Of a stretch of DNA of 64,000 nt, positions 22,933 through 35,785 are shown one piece after another; within the stretch, counting starts at the first letter, position 1, and the number at the start of each line of letters is the position of its first letter. The stretch lies in the NCBI GenBank assembly GCA_002197995.1, contig NGZR01000005.1, positions 1,798,001 through 1,862,000 of the forward strand, in the 5' to 3' direction. The notes beneath the pieces were generated by a model. The model was not told the DNA's origin and searched no databases. It saw only the letters and a program-made list of their open reading frames with translations. The translations under genes were made by a program, and so were the position numbers. Source of the stretch: Gaeumannomyces sp. JS-464 (taxonomy: Eukaryota; Ascomycota; Sordariomycetes; Magnaporthales; Magnaporthaceae).

Positions 22933-25900
22933 TTATCGTCCAGCGATAGTGTAATAATTGGTAGCTTCGGCGAACGAAGCAAAAAGGAAAGGCTTTTGAA
23001 GTAGCCGTTTCCAATATCCGGGCCTGTCGGAAGCCGGGGAGGGGTCCGCTATAGGCCATTTATTTTCTGCCGTTTTAGCCAACCTGCAAAATACAGGGTG
23101 GGAAGGGGATTTGTTTCTTCCGCAGCGGCACGGGTTATCGTCTTCGTGCTGGAACTTTCGGTGGTACCAGTCGAAATCCCCGTGACCGGTGCGTGCGGCT
23201 ATTAGCCGTTGCAGTACCCTCCGGTGCAGCTGCAACGCTTCGGGCGTATGTTGTGGTGCCGGCGGGAGGCCTATAGCCTTATACCGATCCGGAAAGTTGT
23301 CCTTAAACCATGCGTTCCGGGCGTCCCGGGCCGTTTTCCGGGCTAAAGCCTTTACTCCGGCCACCGTTGGTTTAAGATGTTGGGGTATTGGCAGGGCCGA
23401 TCCCAACTTTGCTTCGGCGTCTGCCTCTTCGTTTCCGGGGATTCCCATATGGCCCGGGGACCAGCGTACGTATACCTGGTGTTTATCCATAAGGCAATGG
23501 ATTTCTTTAAAGGCCCCTTGTGAACTATCAGGGGCCGTGCTTAAACAGCCGTTGGCCGCCGAGGTGTTATCGAGGCACAAGTGGAAAGTGCAATTGCGGA
23601 AGCTCCAAACGGCTTTACGGAGGCCCATCCGGGCCCCTTCCGCCTCGCCGTCGAATACTTCCGCGGGATGCGCCAGCCGGCCGTGCCCGGAAAGTTTGCG
23701 TTGGCCGGCTTGGTATATTACCCAGCCGTATCCAACTGCTCCGTTCTCTGCTTTGGACCCGTCGCTATATATTATAACGTCGGTGGGTGGGAGGGTGCAA
23801 AGCCACGCCGTAAATGCTTTAGCGGCTGCTTGCTTTTCTTGTATGGCCACCGTAAGCCCCGTATATTTATAAGGGAGGTAGGCCGGGCGGGTGCAAGCCG
23901 GAAGAAGTCCGGCCGTCCTTTGCAAGGAGGTTGCAAGCCTGCCGGGTAAGCCTGCCCTAGGCCCTCGGGCGTTAAGGGCCGGCTTGGCCGCTGCGGCCAG
24001 GGGGTGTTCTTCCGGAACCGTATTTATACGGGCCGCAAAACGGAGGCGGGCTTGTTCCAAAAGCGCCTGGGCGCCTGGGATGCCGGATTCGTAATGCAAT
24101 GCGTTTATCGGTGTGGTTTTCCAAGCTGGGACCACTGCCTTAAGGGACGCGGTTAAGGCTTTATCGACCCGATCGATTAAATGGCCTTGGCGGATAATTT
24201 GCTGTTGTGCCGGCTTGTACGGGTGTGGTTTAGTTTTACCCCTATACCATACCTCGGCCCCGTATAAAGCCGTAGGGATTATAACCGTTGTGACGGCTTT
24301 GTAAACCGAATGTGCCGGTATCCCCCCTATCGAATTCGTAAGCCTTCGGAGGTGGTTGGCAACGCTTTGGGCTTTTGCAGCCCTGTTTTCCACGTGGGCT
24401 TTAAAATTAAGCCTTTGGTCGAAAAGGACCCCTAACCACCGTAAAGCTCCTGTAGCTTGTTGTATGGTAAGGCCCTCCGCCGTAACCGCTGGGGTTGTGG
24501 GATTTCTCCGTCTGGAAAAATGCATAAGCTCGCACTTCCCCGGGTCGAAAGCAACCTTATTAGCCCTGCCCCAACGTAGGATTTCCGTAACCGTAGCCCC
24601 TGCTTTACGGGAGCACTCCTCCGGAGTGCTACCCGTTACGCAAATGCCTATATCGTCCGCGTATCCGTACCTAATCGCTTTTGCTTTGGGTAGGATTTCG
24701 GCCATATAAAGCATAAATAGGACCGGTAACGCCGGTGACCCTTGGGGTAGCCCGCAGTCCGGGGAAAAAGGGGGTGCCGTGGCGTCCTCCAAACGCACTT
24801 TAACCACCCTGTTTCCTGCAAAAGATGATACCCATCGTACTAACGTTAGATCCCAGCCTTGGTTTAGAAGCCTTTAAAGGAGCCTCCGGCGAAGTACGGC
24901 GTCGAAAGCCCCTTGTACATCCATGGTAACGAGGGCGGCCGTTTTATGCTTTTGGAAGGCCCGTTCCACCTCGTGGGCCACGCATGCCGTTAAATCGATG
25001 GCGGCCTTTTTCGGGGTAGCCCCGGCGTGTTGCGGGGCTATAAGCCCGTGTTGTAATGCGAGGGATGCCATCCGCGAAGCCACCAGCCGCTCCAGCCCTT
25101 TCCCTAAGCACGGGAGTAAAGCTATCGGGCGGTAGGATTTTGGGTCCGTTAAATCCGTTTTATTCGGCTTTTTCAGCATAACCACTTCCGCTGTGCGGAA
25201 AGGGGCTGGGTGGTGCCCGGCCCTAAGGCAAGCCTCGAAAAGGGCCCTGACGTATTCCCCTATTGCCGGCCACGCCGCTGTAAGTAGCTTAACCGTTAGG
25301 GAATCGACGCCCGGGGCCGTGTTTGCCGTGCCAACGGTGCACTTCCGGCATTCCTCTAAAGGGACGTGGGGTCCCACGGGAGTTGTGCGGTCCCTTGGGT
25401 AGCCCTTTGCTGTAACGGGTCCTCCTGTAAGTCGTCCTCCGCCGTAAACCTACGGAGGATCTTGCGGCCTAATGCTTCCGCTTTATCCCCTGGGGCTATT
25501 ATAACCTCCCCGTTAATATTTAACGGGGGAAGCCGTATAGCGGGTGTAAGTTTATGCCACTTTACAGCACGGTATAGCGCTTTCGGGGAATCCATTTCCT
25601 CCAGCACGCTGGCCCAATGCTGTCTTTTAGCCGTCCGAACCGTTGCTTTTAAAGCACGGGCTTCGGCCGTAAAAGGCCCGCCGTTTCCCATAGCTTTTGC
25701 AAGGTCCCGTTGGGCGTTGGCGCACTTTTCGTTCCACCAGGGTTGGCCTTTTCTTTTGGCTTTAGGCCCCCGGCCGAAAGCCATTAACGCATCTTTTAAT
25801 AAGTTTGTTAATGCTTCGGCCGCTTTATCCAGGTGTTCCGCAGTGCCTGGGTTTGTAAGTGGTGGCAAGTTGCCGGCCCCCGTTGCTACCGCGTTTGCGA

Positions 25901-26640
25901 AAAACGGTAGTTTATCGTCTGGTAGCGTAATACGCCGGCAGTCCGGAACGAAGTTATTGCGGTTAGGAATTTCGATCCGTATCGAGCGGTGGTCCGAATC
26001 GGTTGCTAGCGAAGGGTCGATTTCCGCTGTTGCTAAAGGGGCGTTGGAAAAGGTAAGATCCAAAACGCCCCCGTCGTTGTGCGTAGGTTGGCCTGGGTCG
26101 GTAAGTAGGAGGAGGTTATAGGTATTAGCCCATTGGGCTATATCCTGGCCCCTATTCCTATTACCCTTAACCGGATCCCACGCCGGGGACCCTGCGTTAA
26201 AATCTCCAGCTATAATGCATTTTGCCGTTGGGCGCCAACGTAGTAAAAGGTCCAACGAGGGGTTCCGAGGGTCCCCTGGAGGCCTATATACGTTAACGAA
26301 GGTGCACCTGGCGACGGTAAGCCAAAGGATGTCCCGGGTGTTGCCTGCCGGCCGGTCCGCTACGGGCCGAAGCCCCGGGTCCTTCCGTACGTAAGTTATT
26401 ACCCGAGGCCTGGTTTGGTGGTCGTGCCAGCTATTTACCGGAGTAAATAGCTCGTACGACGGGTGGGTGCAAAGCATAAGCTTCCCTTTCCACGCGCTAG
26501 GGGCTCCTGCATTAGCACCACGTCGATATTTTGGCTCCAAAATAGTTGGAGTAAAGTAGCCCCCGCCTCCCAGCTACGTCGAACGTTCGCTTGGGCGGCG
26601 GTTAAAGCACGGCGTTCGGGGCGAAGCCCCGGGCGCCGGG
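22933..26640 (-). pseudogene. LINE A ORF2: endonuclease, reverse transcriptase, RNase H
   Basis: AP endonuclease is at about 25,950-26,640 (QNIDVVLMQEP, NVYRPPGDP, AGDFNAGSPAWDP, TDSDHRSIRIE). RT is at about 24,500-25,380, with the catalytic YADD intact at about 24,652-24,663. RNase H is at 23,400-23,780 with its acidic residues in IIYSDGSK, GEAEGARMGL and CLDNTSAANG. The C-terminal finger is CRCGRNKSPSHPVFC. A single TAA at 24,871-24,873 joins two same-frame RT pieces and looks like a mutated CAA. Frameshifts lie near 25,370 and 26,480. The protein would have nicked DNA and copied LINE RNA onto it. As read it is broken, but only narrowly. Confidence 0.88.
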
Positions 26641-26789
26641 CCCTATTGCCATGCGTTTGTTGTATCCGGTTGGCTGCTGGCATACGTAAAAGCGGCGTTG
26701 GTGTATTGGGGGCTTTGGCCCTAAGGTTGTTGGCCGGCGGTACCGTCGGTTTCCTCCAGGGTTTCCGGTTATTTCGATAGCCCTTCGGG

Positions 26790-28574
26790 CTCGGGGAGGT
26801 CCAGTTCCATATCCGCCAGTACTTCGTATTGGTTGTTAAAACTAACCCTAAGCCTTTTGGCAGGGTGCCTTCCCTTGCCGGCCGTACGGGCCGCGCCCTC
26901 GGGGGCCAGCGGATTGCCGGGCTTACCTCGGCAGCGTCGGCGGTGGCAGCAGCGGCAGGAACGGCGGCGGCGGCGGGGGTAACGGAAGCAGCGGCGTTAC
27001 CGGTACCGGCCGCGGGATTGGCATTAGCGGTAACGGTTACAACGGAATTGTCCGTAGTAACCGCGGTTGCAGGAAGGGCGTTGGCGGTGGCGGCCGCGGC
27101 GGCCGCGGCGGTGGCGGCGGCAGCGGCGGCTTCCACCTCTTTTACCGCCGCCCGGTAGGCTTGTGCCCCTAATTTCCTAACCGCGCCTTTTTCCCCACGG
27201 GTTAAATGCTTTAGCACTCCGTTTACCCGTACAGGCTTTATAGGGCAGTTCGGGTGGTCGGCTGGGTACGGGCCCGAACAGTTTGCGCATTGCGGAAGGG
27301 CCGTGCACGGCGATGCGTGCCGGCCGTCGTTCACTTTCCCGCACCGGAGGCACCTATCGGCCCGGGCACAGTTGCGAGCCACGTGAAAGCCGTGGCAGCC
27401 GGGGGTATGTTGCGTAACCGGCGGGTGTCGTTGTACGCGGCGTGAAAAAACGTAATCCCCCAAAGCCTAAACCCGGTTACGCGCGTGTAAAAGGATATAA
27501 TCCATATATACGCCCTTGGTAATTAGCGCCGGCCCCGGAGGGCTTAACGCTTACTGGCTTTAGCCCTGTTTGGGCTTCGACTTCCTCCCGGACCAGCTTT
27601 CCGATACCGGGACGCTTTGTCCGAGGCCGTTCGTTAAGGACGTGGGGCATCCGGAAATCACGTAGTTAAACCAGATTTCGGGCTTTTCGATCCTTTCGGC
27701 GTTATATAAACGGCCTAATTCGGATCGATGCTGCAAAAGCCGGCTTTGGATATCCGCCGTTTTTGCTTTTAGCACGAACCCAGTAGGGGTTCGATAAGCT
27801 TCCGGGACGTCGGCTGTCGTAAACGGCAGGTCCCTGCTATCGGCAAGGGCTTTGCGAATACTAAAGCCCGTTTGTTGGTTGGCCCAAGCCTGTTTTTCCT
27901 CCGGGATTTAACAAAAACCCGGAAATCGGCTTTGGGCCGGGCGGGAGGGCGGGGCTCCCGGGGTGCACGGTTTTTAAAGCCTGTGCGGGTTGCTGGGGCT
28001 GCTGGAGCCCTGTTCGGGCCGCCGCCGCGTAAGTGGTCGGGGGCGGGCGTTGCGGGTTAGGCGCGTAAGGTTCCGGGGCCCGTAGGGGTTTTTTCCCTTT
28101 GGGCCGGCGTTGGCAGGCCGAAAAGGGCTTGTTTGGCGTATTCGATAAAACAATCCTTCCAGCCGTTGGCTTCGGGGATTGCCTCCAGTGGGAGGGAAGC
28201 GATGCCGGCGTCGATAAGCGGGCGAGGGTTGTGCAAATTAAAGCCGTTTGCTGTTGCTTGCGGCTGTAACTCGCAACAATTTCCTCCGCGGCCGCCGCAG
28301 CCGACCCGAGGGGTGGGCGCGTAGGCCGGGGGTGGGAAGGGAGGGGAAAAGAAAGGAAAGGGGCACCTGTGCCGGTGCTGCCGTCGTGGGTGCCTTCCTG
28401 GCCCTGAACGGGCCCTGTTGGGTGTTGCGAATTCCGCAACGGGGACGGCGTGGTCGGGTGCGCTGACGCGCGGGGGGGCCCGGGTGGCAGCGACGCGTTC
28501 CTCCGGGCCGTTGGGCCGACGAGGAGGGCGCGCGCCACCCTATTGGCCGAAGGGGGGGCTGTTGGCAACGGCAT
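26790..28574 (-). pseudogene. LINE A ORF1: gag-like RNA-binding protein
   Basis: The N-terminal Pro/Ala-rich part is open at 27,861-28,574. A middle part is open at 27,560-27,775 (ELGRLYNAERIEKPEIWFNY), and a CCHC-knuckle part lies within 26,435-27,463 (CLRCGKVNDGRHASPC, CANCSGPYPADHPNC). The pieces lie in different frames, so frameshifts have occurred. The last piece runs without a stop into the start of ORF2. The knuckles bind element RNA in the Tad family. Confidence 0.8.
26930..27150. repeat. GCG/GGC-rich low-complexity block in LINE ORF1
   Basis: Encodes a long Ala/Thr/Val-rich stretch on the minus strand, just after the zinc knuckles. The same place in LINE B (33,110-33,400) is also trinucleotide-rich but differs in length and sequence, so the block expands and contracts between copies. 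Confidence 0.65.
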
Positions 28575-29299
28575 GTTGCCGTCGCCAGCGCCGTTGGCGG
28601 GCGTGGTTATTGGTGTTGGGTCGCTAATTGGCGGGTGTTAAGGATTTGTATGCAATTTGGCAGTGTGCACTAACAGCGCAATGCCAAGAATTGGTGAATT
28701 CGAGAAAGGTTAAGCGGAGAGAGAGTGAGTAAGTGAGTATATTTAACGTCAGTAAGTCGGGATCTACCAGTCCCTGCCTCCCAAGGGGCATATGACGTGC
28801 TAGCGCTACCTAAGCTAAACATTAGGCTACATGTTGCTATCCGGCGGCTAGCAAAATTAAACCCGAAGGCACACGAAGGTCGGGCCGCGTTCCGGCGCTC
28901 CTTGTTAGTGAGCGGGCAATCGGCGGTAGGGCGTATATATATACGCCAGGGCGTTGTAAAGCGCTGCGGGTGGTAGTAGTGCGTTCGGCCGGCGAGTATG
29001 CCGGTAAAGGGGTGGGGCCGGGTTTTAGGCTGGAAGGTCCTCGGGACCCCCAGGGCCCGGCCGAAGTGCGGGGGACCAACGAGCCTTACTGTTAATCCTG
29101 GTGGTACAAAGGAAAAAGGTAAAAGGTGTAGGAGAACAAGGAAAAGGATATGCGGGCTTTTTAGGCCCTGTTGTTATCGTCCAGCGATAGTGTAATAATT
29201 GGTAGCTTCGGCGAACGAAGCAAAAAGGAAAGGCTTTTAAAGTAGCCGTTTCCAATATCCGGGCCTGTCGGAAGCCGGGGAGGGGTCCGCTATAAGCCA

Positions 29300-32200
29300 T
29301 TTATTTTCTGCCGTTTTAGCCAACCTGCAAAATACAGGGTGGGAAGGGGATTTGTTTCTTCCGCAGCGGCACGGGTTATCGTCTTCGTGCTGGAACTTTC
29401 GGTGGTACCAGTCGAAATCCCCGTAACCGGTGCGTGCGGCTATTAGCCGTTGCAGTACCTTCCGGTGCAGCTTGCAACGCTTCGGGCGTATGTTGTGGTG
29501 CCGGCGGGAGGCCTATAGCCTTATACCGATCCGGAAAGTTGTTTTTAAACCATGCGTTCCGGGCGTCCCGGGCCGTTTTCCGGGCTAAAGCCTTTACTCC
29601 GGCCACCGTTGGTTTAAAATGTTGGGGTATTGGCAGGGCCGATCCCAACTTTGCTTCGGCGTTTGCCTTTTCGTTTCCGGGGATTCCCATATGGCCCGGG
29701 GACCAGCGTACGTATATTTGGTATTTATCCATAAGGTAATGGATTTTTTTAAAGGCCTTTGTGAACTATTAGGGGCCGTGCTTAAACAGCCGTTAGCCGC
29801 CGAGGTGTTATCGAGGCACAAGTGGAAAGTGCAATTGCGGAAGCTCCAAACGGCTTTACGGAGGCCCATTCGGGCCCTTCCGCCTCGCCGTCGAATACTT
29901 CCGCGGGATGCGCCAGCCGGCCGTGCCCGGAAAGTTTGCGTTGGCCGGCTTGGTATATTACCCAGCCGTATCCAACTGCCCCGTTCTTTGCTTGGACCCG
30001 TCGCTATATATTATAACGTCGGTGGGTGGGAGGGTGCAAAGCCACGCCGTAAATGCTTTAGCGGCTGCTTGCTTTTCTGTATGGCTACCGTAAGCCCCGT
30101 ATATTTATAAGGGAGGTAGGCCGGGCGGGTGCAAGCCGGAAAAGTCCGGCCGTCCTTTGCAAAAAAGGTTGCAAGCTTGCCGGGTAAGCTTGCCCTAAGC
30201 CCGGCGTTAAAGGCCGGCTTAGCCGCTGCGGCCAGGGGGTGATCTTCCGGAACCGTATTTATACGGGCCGCAAAACGGAAACGGGCTTGTTCCAAAAGCG
30301 CCTGGGCGTTTGGGATGCCGGATTCGTAATGCAATGCGTTTATCGGTGTGGTTTTCCAAGCTACCACTGCTTAAGGGACGCGGTTAAAGCTTTATCGACC
30401 CGATCGATTAAATAGCCTTAGGCGGATAATTTGCTGTTATGCCGGCTTGTACGGGTGTGGTTTAATTTTACCCTTATACATACTTCGCCCCGTATAAAGC
30501 CGTAGGGATTATAACCGTTGTAACGGCTTTGTAAACCGAATGTGCCGGTATCCCCCCTATCGAATTCGTAAGCCTTCGGAGGTGGTTGGCAACGCTTTGG
30601 GCTTTTGCAGCCTGTTTTCCACGTGGGCTTTAAAATTAAGCCTTTGGTCGAAAAGGACCCCTAACCACCGTAAAGCTCCTGTAGCTTGTTGTATGGTAAG
30701 GCTTCGCCGTAACCGCTGGGGTTGTGGATTTCTCCGTTGGAAAAATGCATAAGCTCGCACTTCCCCGGGTCGAAAGCAACCTTATTAGCCCTGCCCCAAC
30801 GTAGGATTTCCGTAACCGTAGCCCTGCTTTACGGGCACTCCTTCGGAGTGCTACCCGTTACGCAAATGCCTATATCGTCCGCGTATCCGTACCTAACCGC
30901 TTTTGCTTTGGGTAGGATTTCGGCCATATAAAGCATAAACAGGACCGGTAACGCCGGTAACCCTTGGGGTAGCCCGCAGTCCGGGGAAAAAGGGGGTGCC
31001 GTGGCGTCCTCCAAACGCACTTTAACCACCCTGTTTCCTGCAAAAGATAATACCCATTACTAACGTTATCCCAGCCTTGGTTTAAAAGCCTTAAAGGAGC
31101 CTCCGGCGGAAGTACGGCGTCGAAAGCCCCTTGTATATCCATGTAAAAGGGCGGCCGTTTTATGCTTTTGGAAGGCCCGTTTCCACCTCGTGGCCACGCA
31201 TGCCGTTAAATCGATGGCGGCCTTTTTCGGGGTAGCCCCGGCGTGTTGCGGAGCTATAAGCCCGTATTGTAATGCGAGAAGCCATCCGCGAAGCCACTAG
31301 CCGCTTTAGCCCTTTCCTAAACACGGGAGTAAAGCTATCGGGCGGTAGGATTTTGGGTCCGTTATATCCGTTTTATTCGGCTTTTTTAGCATAACCACTT
31401 CCGCTGTGCGGAAAGGGCAGGGTGGTGCCCGGCCTAAGGCAGCTTCGAAAAGGGCCTTAACGTATTCCCTTATTGCCGGCCATGCCGCTGTAAGTAGCTT
31501 AACCGTTAAATGTCGACGCCCGGGGCCGTGTTTGCCGTGCTAACACTTCCGGCATTCCTCCAAGGGGACGTGGGGGTCCTACGGGAGTTGTGCGGTCCTT
31601 TTGGGTAGCCCTTTGCTAGTAACGGGTCCTTGTAAGTCGTCCTTCGCCGTAAACCTACGGAGGATTTTACGGCCTAAAGCTTCCGCTTTATCTTTTGGGG
31701 CTATTTTAACCTCCCCGTCGATATTTAACGGGGGAAGCCGTATAGCGGGTGCAAGTTTATGCCACTTTACAGCACGGTATAGCGCTTTCCGGGGAAATCC
31801 ACTTCCCCAACACGCTGGAATACTGTTTTTTAGCCGCCCGGACCGTTGCTTTTAAAAGCGGGCTTCGGCCGTAAAAGGCCCGCCGTTTGCCATGGCTTTT
31901 GCAAGGTCCCGTTAGGCGTTGGCGCACTTTTCGTTCCACCAGGTTAGGCCTTTTCTTTTAGCTTTAGGCCCCCGGCCGAAGGCCATTAACGCATCTTTTT
32001 AGCAGGTTTATTAAAGCTTCGGCCGCTTTATCCAAGTAATCCCGTGCATGGATTTGTAAGTGGCGGTAGGCTGCCGGCCCCCGTTGCTACCGCGTTTGCG
32101 AAAAACGGTAGTTTATCGTTTGGTAGCGTAATACGCCGGCAGTCCGGAACGGAGTTATTGCGGTTAGGAACTTCGATCCGTATCGAGCGGTGGTCCGAAT

Positions 32201-32830
32201 CGGTTGCTAGCGAAGGGTCGATTTCCGCTGTTGCCAAAGGGGCGTTGGAAAAGGTAAAATCCAAAACGCCCCGTCGTTATGCGTAGGTTGGCCTGGGTCG
32301 GTAAGTAGGAGGAGGTTATAGTATTAGCCCATTGGGCTATATCCTGGCCCCTATTCCTATTACCTTAACCGGATCCCACGCCGGGACCCTGCGTTAAAGT
32401 CCCCAGCTATAATGCATTTTGCCGTTGGGCGCCAACGTAGTAAAAGGTTTAACGAGGGTTCCGAGGGTCCCTAAAGGCCTATATACGTTAACGAAGGTGC
32501 ACCCGGCGACGGTAAGCCAAAGGATGTCCCGGGTGCTGCCTGCCGGCCGGTCCGCTACGGCCGAAACCCCGGGTCCTTCCGTACGTAAGTTATTACCCGA
32601 GGCCTAGTTTGGTGGTCGTGCCAGCTATTTGGAGTAAATAGCTCGTACGACGGGTGGGTGCAAAGCATAAGCTTCCTTTTCCACGCGCTAGGGGCTTTTG
32701 CATTAGCACCACGTCGATATTTTGGCTCCAAAATAGTTGGAGTAAAATAGCCCCCGCTTCCCAGCTACGTCGAACGTTCGCTTGGGCGGCGGTTAAAGCA
32801 CGGCGTTCGGGGCGAAGCCCCGGGCGCCGG
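29300..32830 (-). pseudogene. LINE B ORF2 relic
   Basis: The fragments mirror LINE A ORF2: endonuclease at 32,028-32,264 and around it, RT with YADD near 30,875, RNase H near 29,600-30,000, C-terminal part near 29,376-29,732. The reading frame changes every few hundred bases. Confidence 0.8.
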
Positions 32831-32999
32831 TGCCATGCGTTTGTTTATCCGGTTGGCTGCTAGCATACGTAAAAGTGGCGTTGTATTAGGGCTTTGGCTT
32901 TGGGGTTGTTAGCCGGCGGTACCGTCGGTTTCCTCCGGGGGTTTCCGGTTATTTCGATAGCCTTTCGGGCTCGGGGAGGTCCAGTTCCATATCCGCCAG

Positions 33000-34760
33000 T
33001 ACTTCGTATTGGTTGTTAAAACTAACCCTAAGCCTTTTAGCAGGGTGCCTTTCCCTGCCGGCCGTACAGGCCACGCCTTCCGAAGCCGGCGGGCTTGCCG
33101 GGTTTGTTATAACGGCGGAAGCGACGGCGGGGGCGGCGGGGGTGGCAGCGGCGATAGGGATGGCTGAGTAACGGCGATAACGGTATTAGCCGTAGGGTTA
33201 ACAACGGCGGTAGCGGTAGCGGCTGTATTAGCAGTATCGTTAATGGTAAAAACGGTAGCCGCAGCACTAGCGGTAGCGGTCGTAAGGGTTGCCGTTAAAT
33301 TAACGGCTACGGCGGAGCCGCCGTAGTAGTAGCGGTTGCGGAAGGGTATCGTCGGTAGCAGCGGCAGCGGCGGTGGCGGTGGCAACGGCGGCTTCGCGCC
33401 GCCTTTGCCGCCGCCCGGTACGCTTGTGCGCTTAACCTCCTAACAGCCCCTTTTTCCCCCACGGGTTAAATGCTTTAGCGCTTCGTTTACCCGTACGGGC
33501 CTTATAGGGCAGTTCGGGTGGTTGGTAAAGGTACGGGCCCGAGCAGTTCGCGCATTGCGGGGGGGCCGTACACGGTTGTACGTGCCGGTCGTCGTTTATT
33601 TTCCCGCACCGAAGGCACTTATCGGCCTGGGCGCAGTTGCGGGCCACGTGAAAGCCGTGGCAGCTAGGGTGTGCTGGGTAACCGGCGGGTGTCGTTATAC
33701 GCGGCGTAAAAAGAAGTGATCCCCTAAAGCCTAAACCCGTCCATTGCGTATAAAGGGATATAATTCACGATATACGCCTTTAGTGGTCGACGCCGGCCCC
33801 GGAAGGCTTAACGTTTACCGGTTTTACTTTGTTTAGGCTTCACTTCCTCCCGAACCAATTTATCCGATACCGGGACGCATTGTCCAAAGCCGTTGTTAAG
33901 GAGGTAAGGCAGCCGGAAATTACGTAGTTGTACCAGATTTCGGGCTTTTCGATCCTTTCGGCGTTATATAAGGCCTAGTTCGGAATCGGTACTGCAAAAG
34001 CCGGTTTAAATATCGGCCGTTTTTGCTTTTAGCACGAACCCGGTAAGGGGATCGGTACGCTTTCGGGACGTCGGCCGTCGTAAACGGCAGGTCCCTGCTG
34101 TCGGCAAAGCTTTGCGAATGCTAAAGCCCGTTTATTGGTTAGCCCAAGCCTGCCGTTTTTTTGGGATCCTTAACGAACACCCGAAAGTCGGCTTTAAAGC
34201 TTGTTAGTAGGCGGGGTGCCCGGGTTTGGCGTACGGCCTCGAAACCTATGCGGGTTGTTGGGTTATTAAAAGCCTTCCGGCCGCCGACGCGTAAGTGGCT
34301 GGGAGCGCGCGTTGCGGGGGCTCCGGGGCCCCGTATAAGCTTTTTTCCTTTTCGGCCGGCGTAAGTAGGCCGAAAAGGGCTTGTTTAACGTAGTCGATAA
34401 AGCAATCTTTCCAGCCGTTAGCTTCGGGGATTGCTTCCGCCGGAAGGGAGGCAATGCTAGCGTCGATAAATCGGGTAGCGTGGCGCAAATTAGGGCCGTT
34501 TGTTTGTTATTTGCGGCTATAGCTCGCAATAATTTCCTCCGCGGCCGCCGCGGCCGACCCGACGGGTGGGCGCGTACGCCGGCGTTGGGGAGGGGGGAGG
34601 GGCACCTGTGCCGGTGCTGCCGTTATAGGAGCTTCTGGCCCTGATCGGGCCTGTTAGGTGTTGCTAATTCCGCAACGGGGACGGCGTAGTCGGGTGCGCT
34701 AACGCGCGGGGGCCCGGGTGGCAGCGACGCGTTCCTCCGGGCCGTTGGGCCGACGAGGAG
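33000..34760 (-). pseudogene. LINE B ORF1 relic
   Basis: Zinc-knuckle piece at 33,432-33,647 (CLRCGKINDDRHVQPC, CANCSGPY) and the N-terminal region up to about 34,760. Many frameshifts. Confidence 0.75.
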
Positions 34761-35105
34761 GGCGCGCGCCACCCTATTGGCCGAAGGGGGGCTGTTGGCA
34801 ACGGCATGTTGCCGTTAGCGCCGTTAGCGGGCGTGGTTATTGGTGTTAGGTTGCTAATTGGCGGGTGTTAAGGATTTGTATGCAATTTGGCAGTGTGCAC
34901 TAACAGCGCAATGCCAAAAATTGGTAAATTCGGGTTAACGAAGAGAAAAAGAGAGAGAGAAAGTATATTTAACGTTAGCTAGTTGGGATTTACCAGTCTT
35001 TTGCCTCTTAAGGGCATATAACGTGCTAACGCTAACCTAAGCTTAACACGAGGCTATATGTTGCTATCGAGGCGGCTAACAAATTAAACTATAGGGCAAG
35101 CCAGC

Positions 35106-35107
35106 AA

Positions 35108-35139
<32 letters not shown>

Positions 35140-35153
35140 AAAAAAAAAAAAAA
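35106..35153. repeat. Internal poly(A) tract of the composite unit
   Basis: 48 bases of A with a single G at 35,127. The same tract is at 63,587-63,624 in the other copy, so it was inherited with the unit. Confidence 0.9.
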
Positions 35154-35614
35154 GGCTTACCTAAGGCACACGGTTTTTAGGCCGCATTCCGGCGCTCCTT
35201 GTTAGTAAGCGGGCAATCGCAAAAGGGCGAATAAACGCCGGGGCGTTATAAGCGCTGCTATTGGTGGTAAAGGAAAGCAGTCGGCCGGCAAAGTGCCGGG
35301 AAAGTGTAAAGCCGGGTGTGGGCGGAAGGGGCTTCGGGCCCCCCCCTAAGCCCGGCCAAAGAAAGAAAGTTCGGGGGCTAAAAGGCCTAATTCCAACCCT
35401 GTACGCTCCTTATATGTTTAAACGCGTGTTAACGATAGGTATCGTAGGTGCGTATAATCGACTTAGGAGGAGTCGCGAGGATGGCGGGGGACGTTGGCGG
35501 CCGGGCTGGTGCCATTCCCAGCCCGGCGTGCTCCTTATATTCGCGTATTAAACAATAGGTTGCGCGGTTTACTAACGTGGTGCAGGTCGTGCCTTTACGG
35601 TCACGTTGGCAAAC

Positions 35615-35785
35615 TAATAGAGGTGCGCGACGATAAGCACCCGAAGTGATTGGTAATTGTTACTTGGCTACTTTACTTAATCGCGGGCTAAAGCGCGCGC
35701 AGGCCAAAATACTAGGGCCAGTGCATAGGCCTAAAGCTGTGGGGCACCAGTTGCCACCCACGTGACTTTAGGCCACTTTTTAACA
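35615..35785 (-). repeat. 3' LTR of the 35.6-kb Copia (long form)
   Basis: 171 bp; contains the GCGCGCAGGCCAAAATACTA module that the short LTRs lack. Confidence 0.88.

Larger units (their letters stand above)
22470..28715 (-). mobile_element. LINE A: Tad-like non-LTR retrotransposon, nearly full length
   Basis: About 6.2 kb in order (minus strand): 5' end near 28,715, ORF1 with zinc knuckles, ORF2 with AP endonuclease, RT, RNase H and a terminal Cys/His finger, 3' UTR, and a tetranucleotide tail of GAGT repeats near 22,470-22,498. The RNase H and the ORF1 plus ORF2 layout fit the Tad clade of fungal LINEs. It is GC-rich and only lightly damaged: one nonsense codon and a few frameshifts in ORF2, more in ORF1. 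It is therefore the youngest LINE in the window. Confidence 0.9.
28716..34945 (-). mobile_element. LINE B: Tad-like retrotransposon, decayed tandem copy
   Basis: Same order and orientation as LINE A. Its 3' tail (GAGTAAGTGAGTAT, about 28,726) begins where the 5' end of LINE A stops. Compared with A it carries C-to-T/G-to-A changes and many 1-5 bp deletions, often in C or G runs. Confidence 0.9.

Noticed and set aside
35106..35153. Poly(A) tract as the 3' end of a retroposed transcript
   Set aside because: The same tract lies inside two copies of the composite unit, with LINE-type 3' sequence continuing beyond it, so it is internal.
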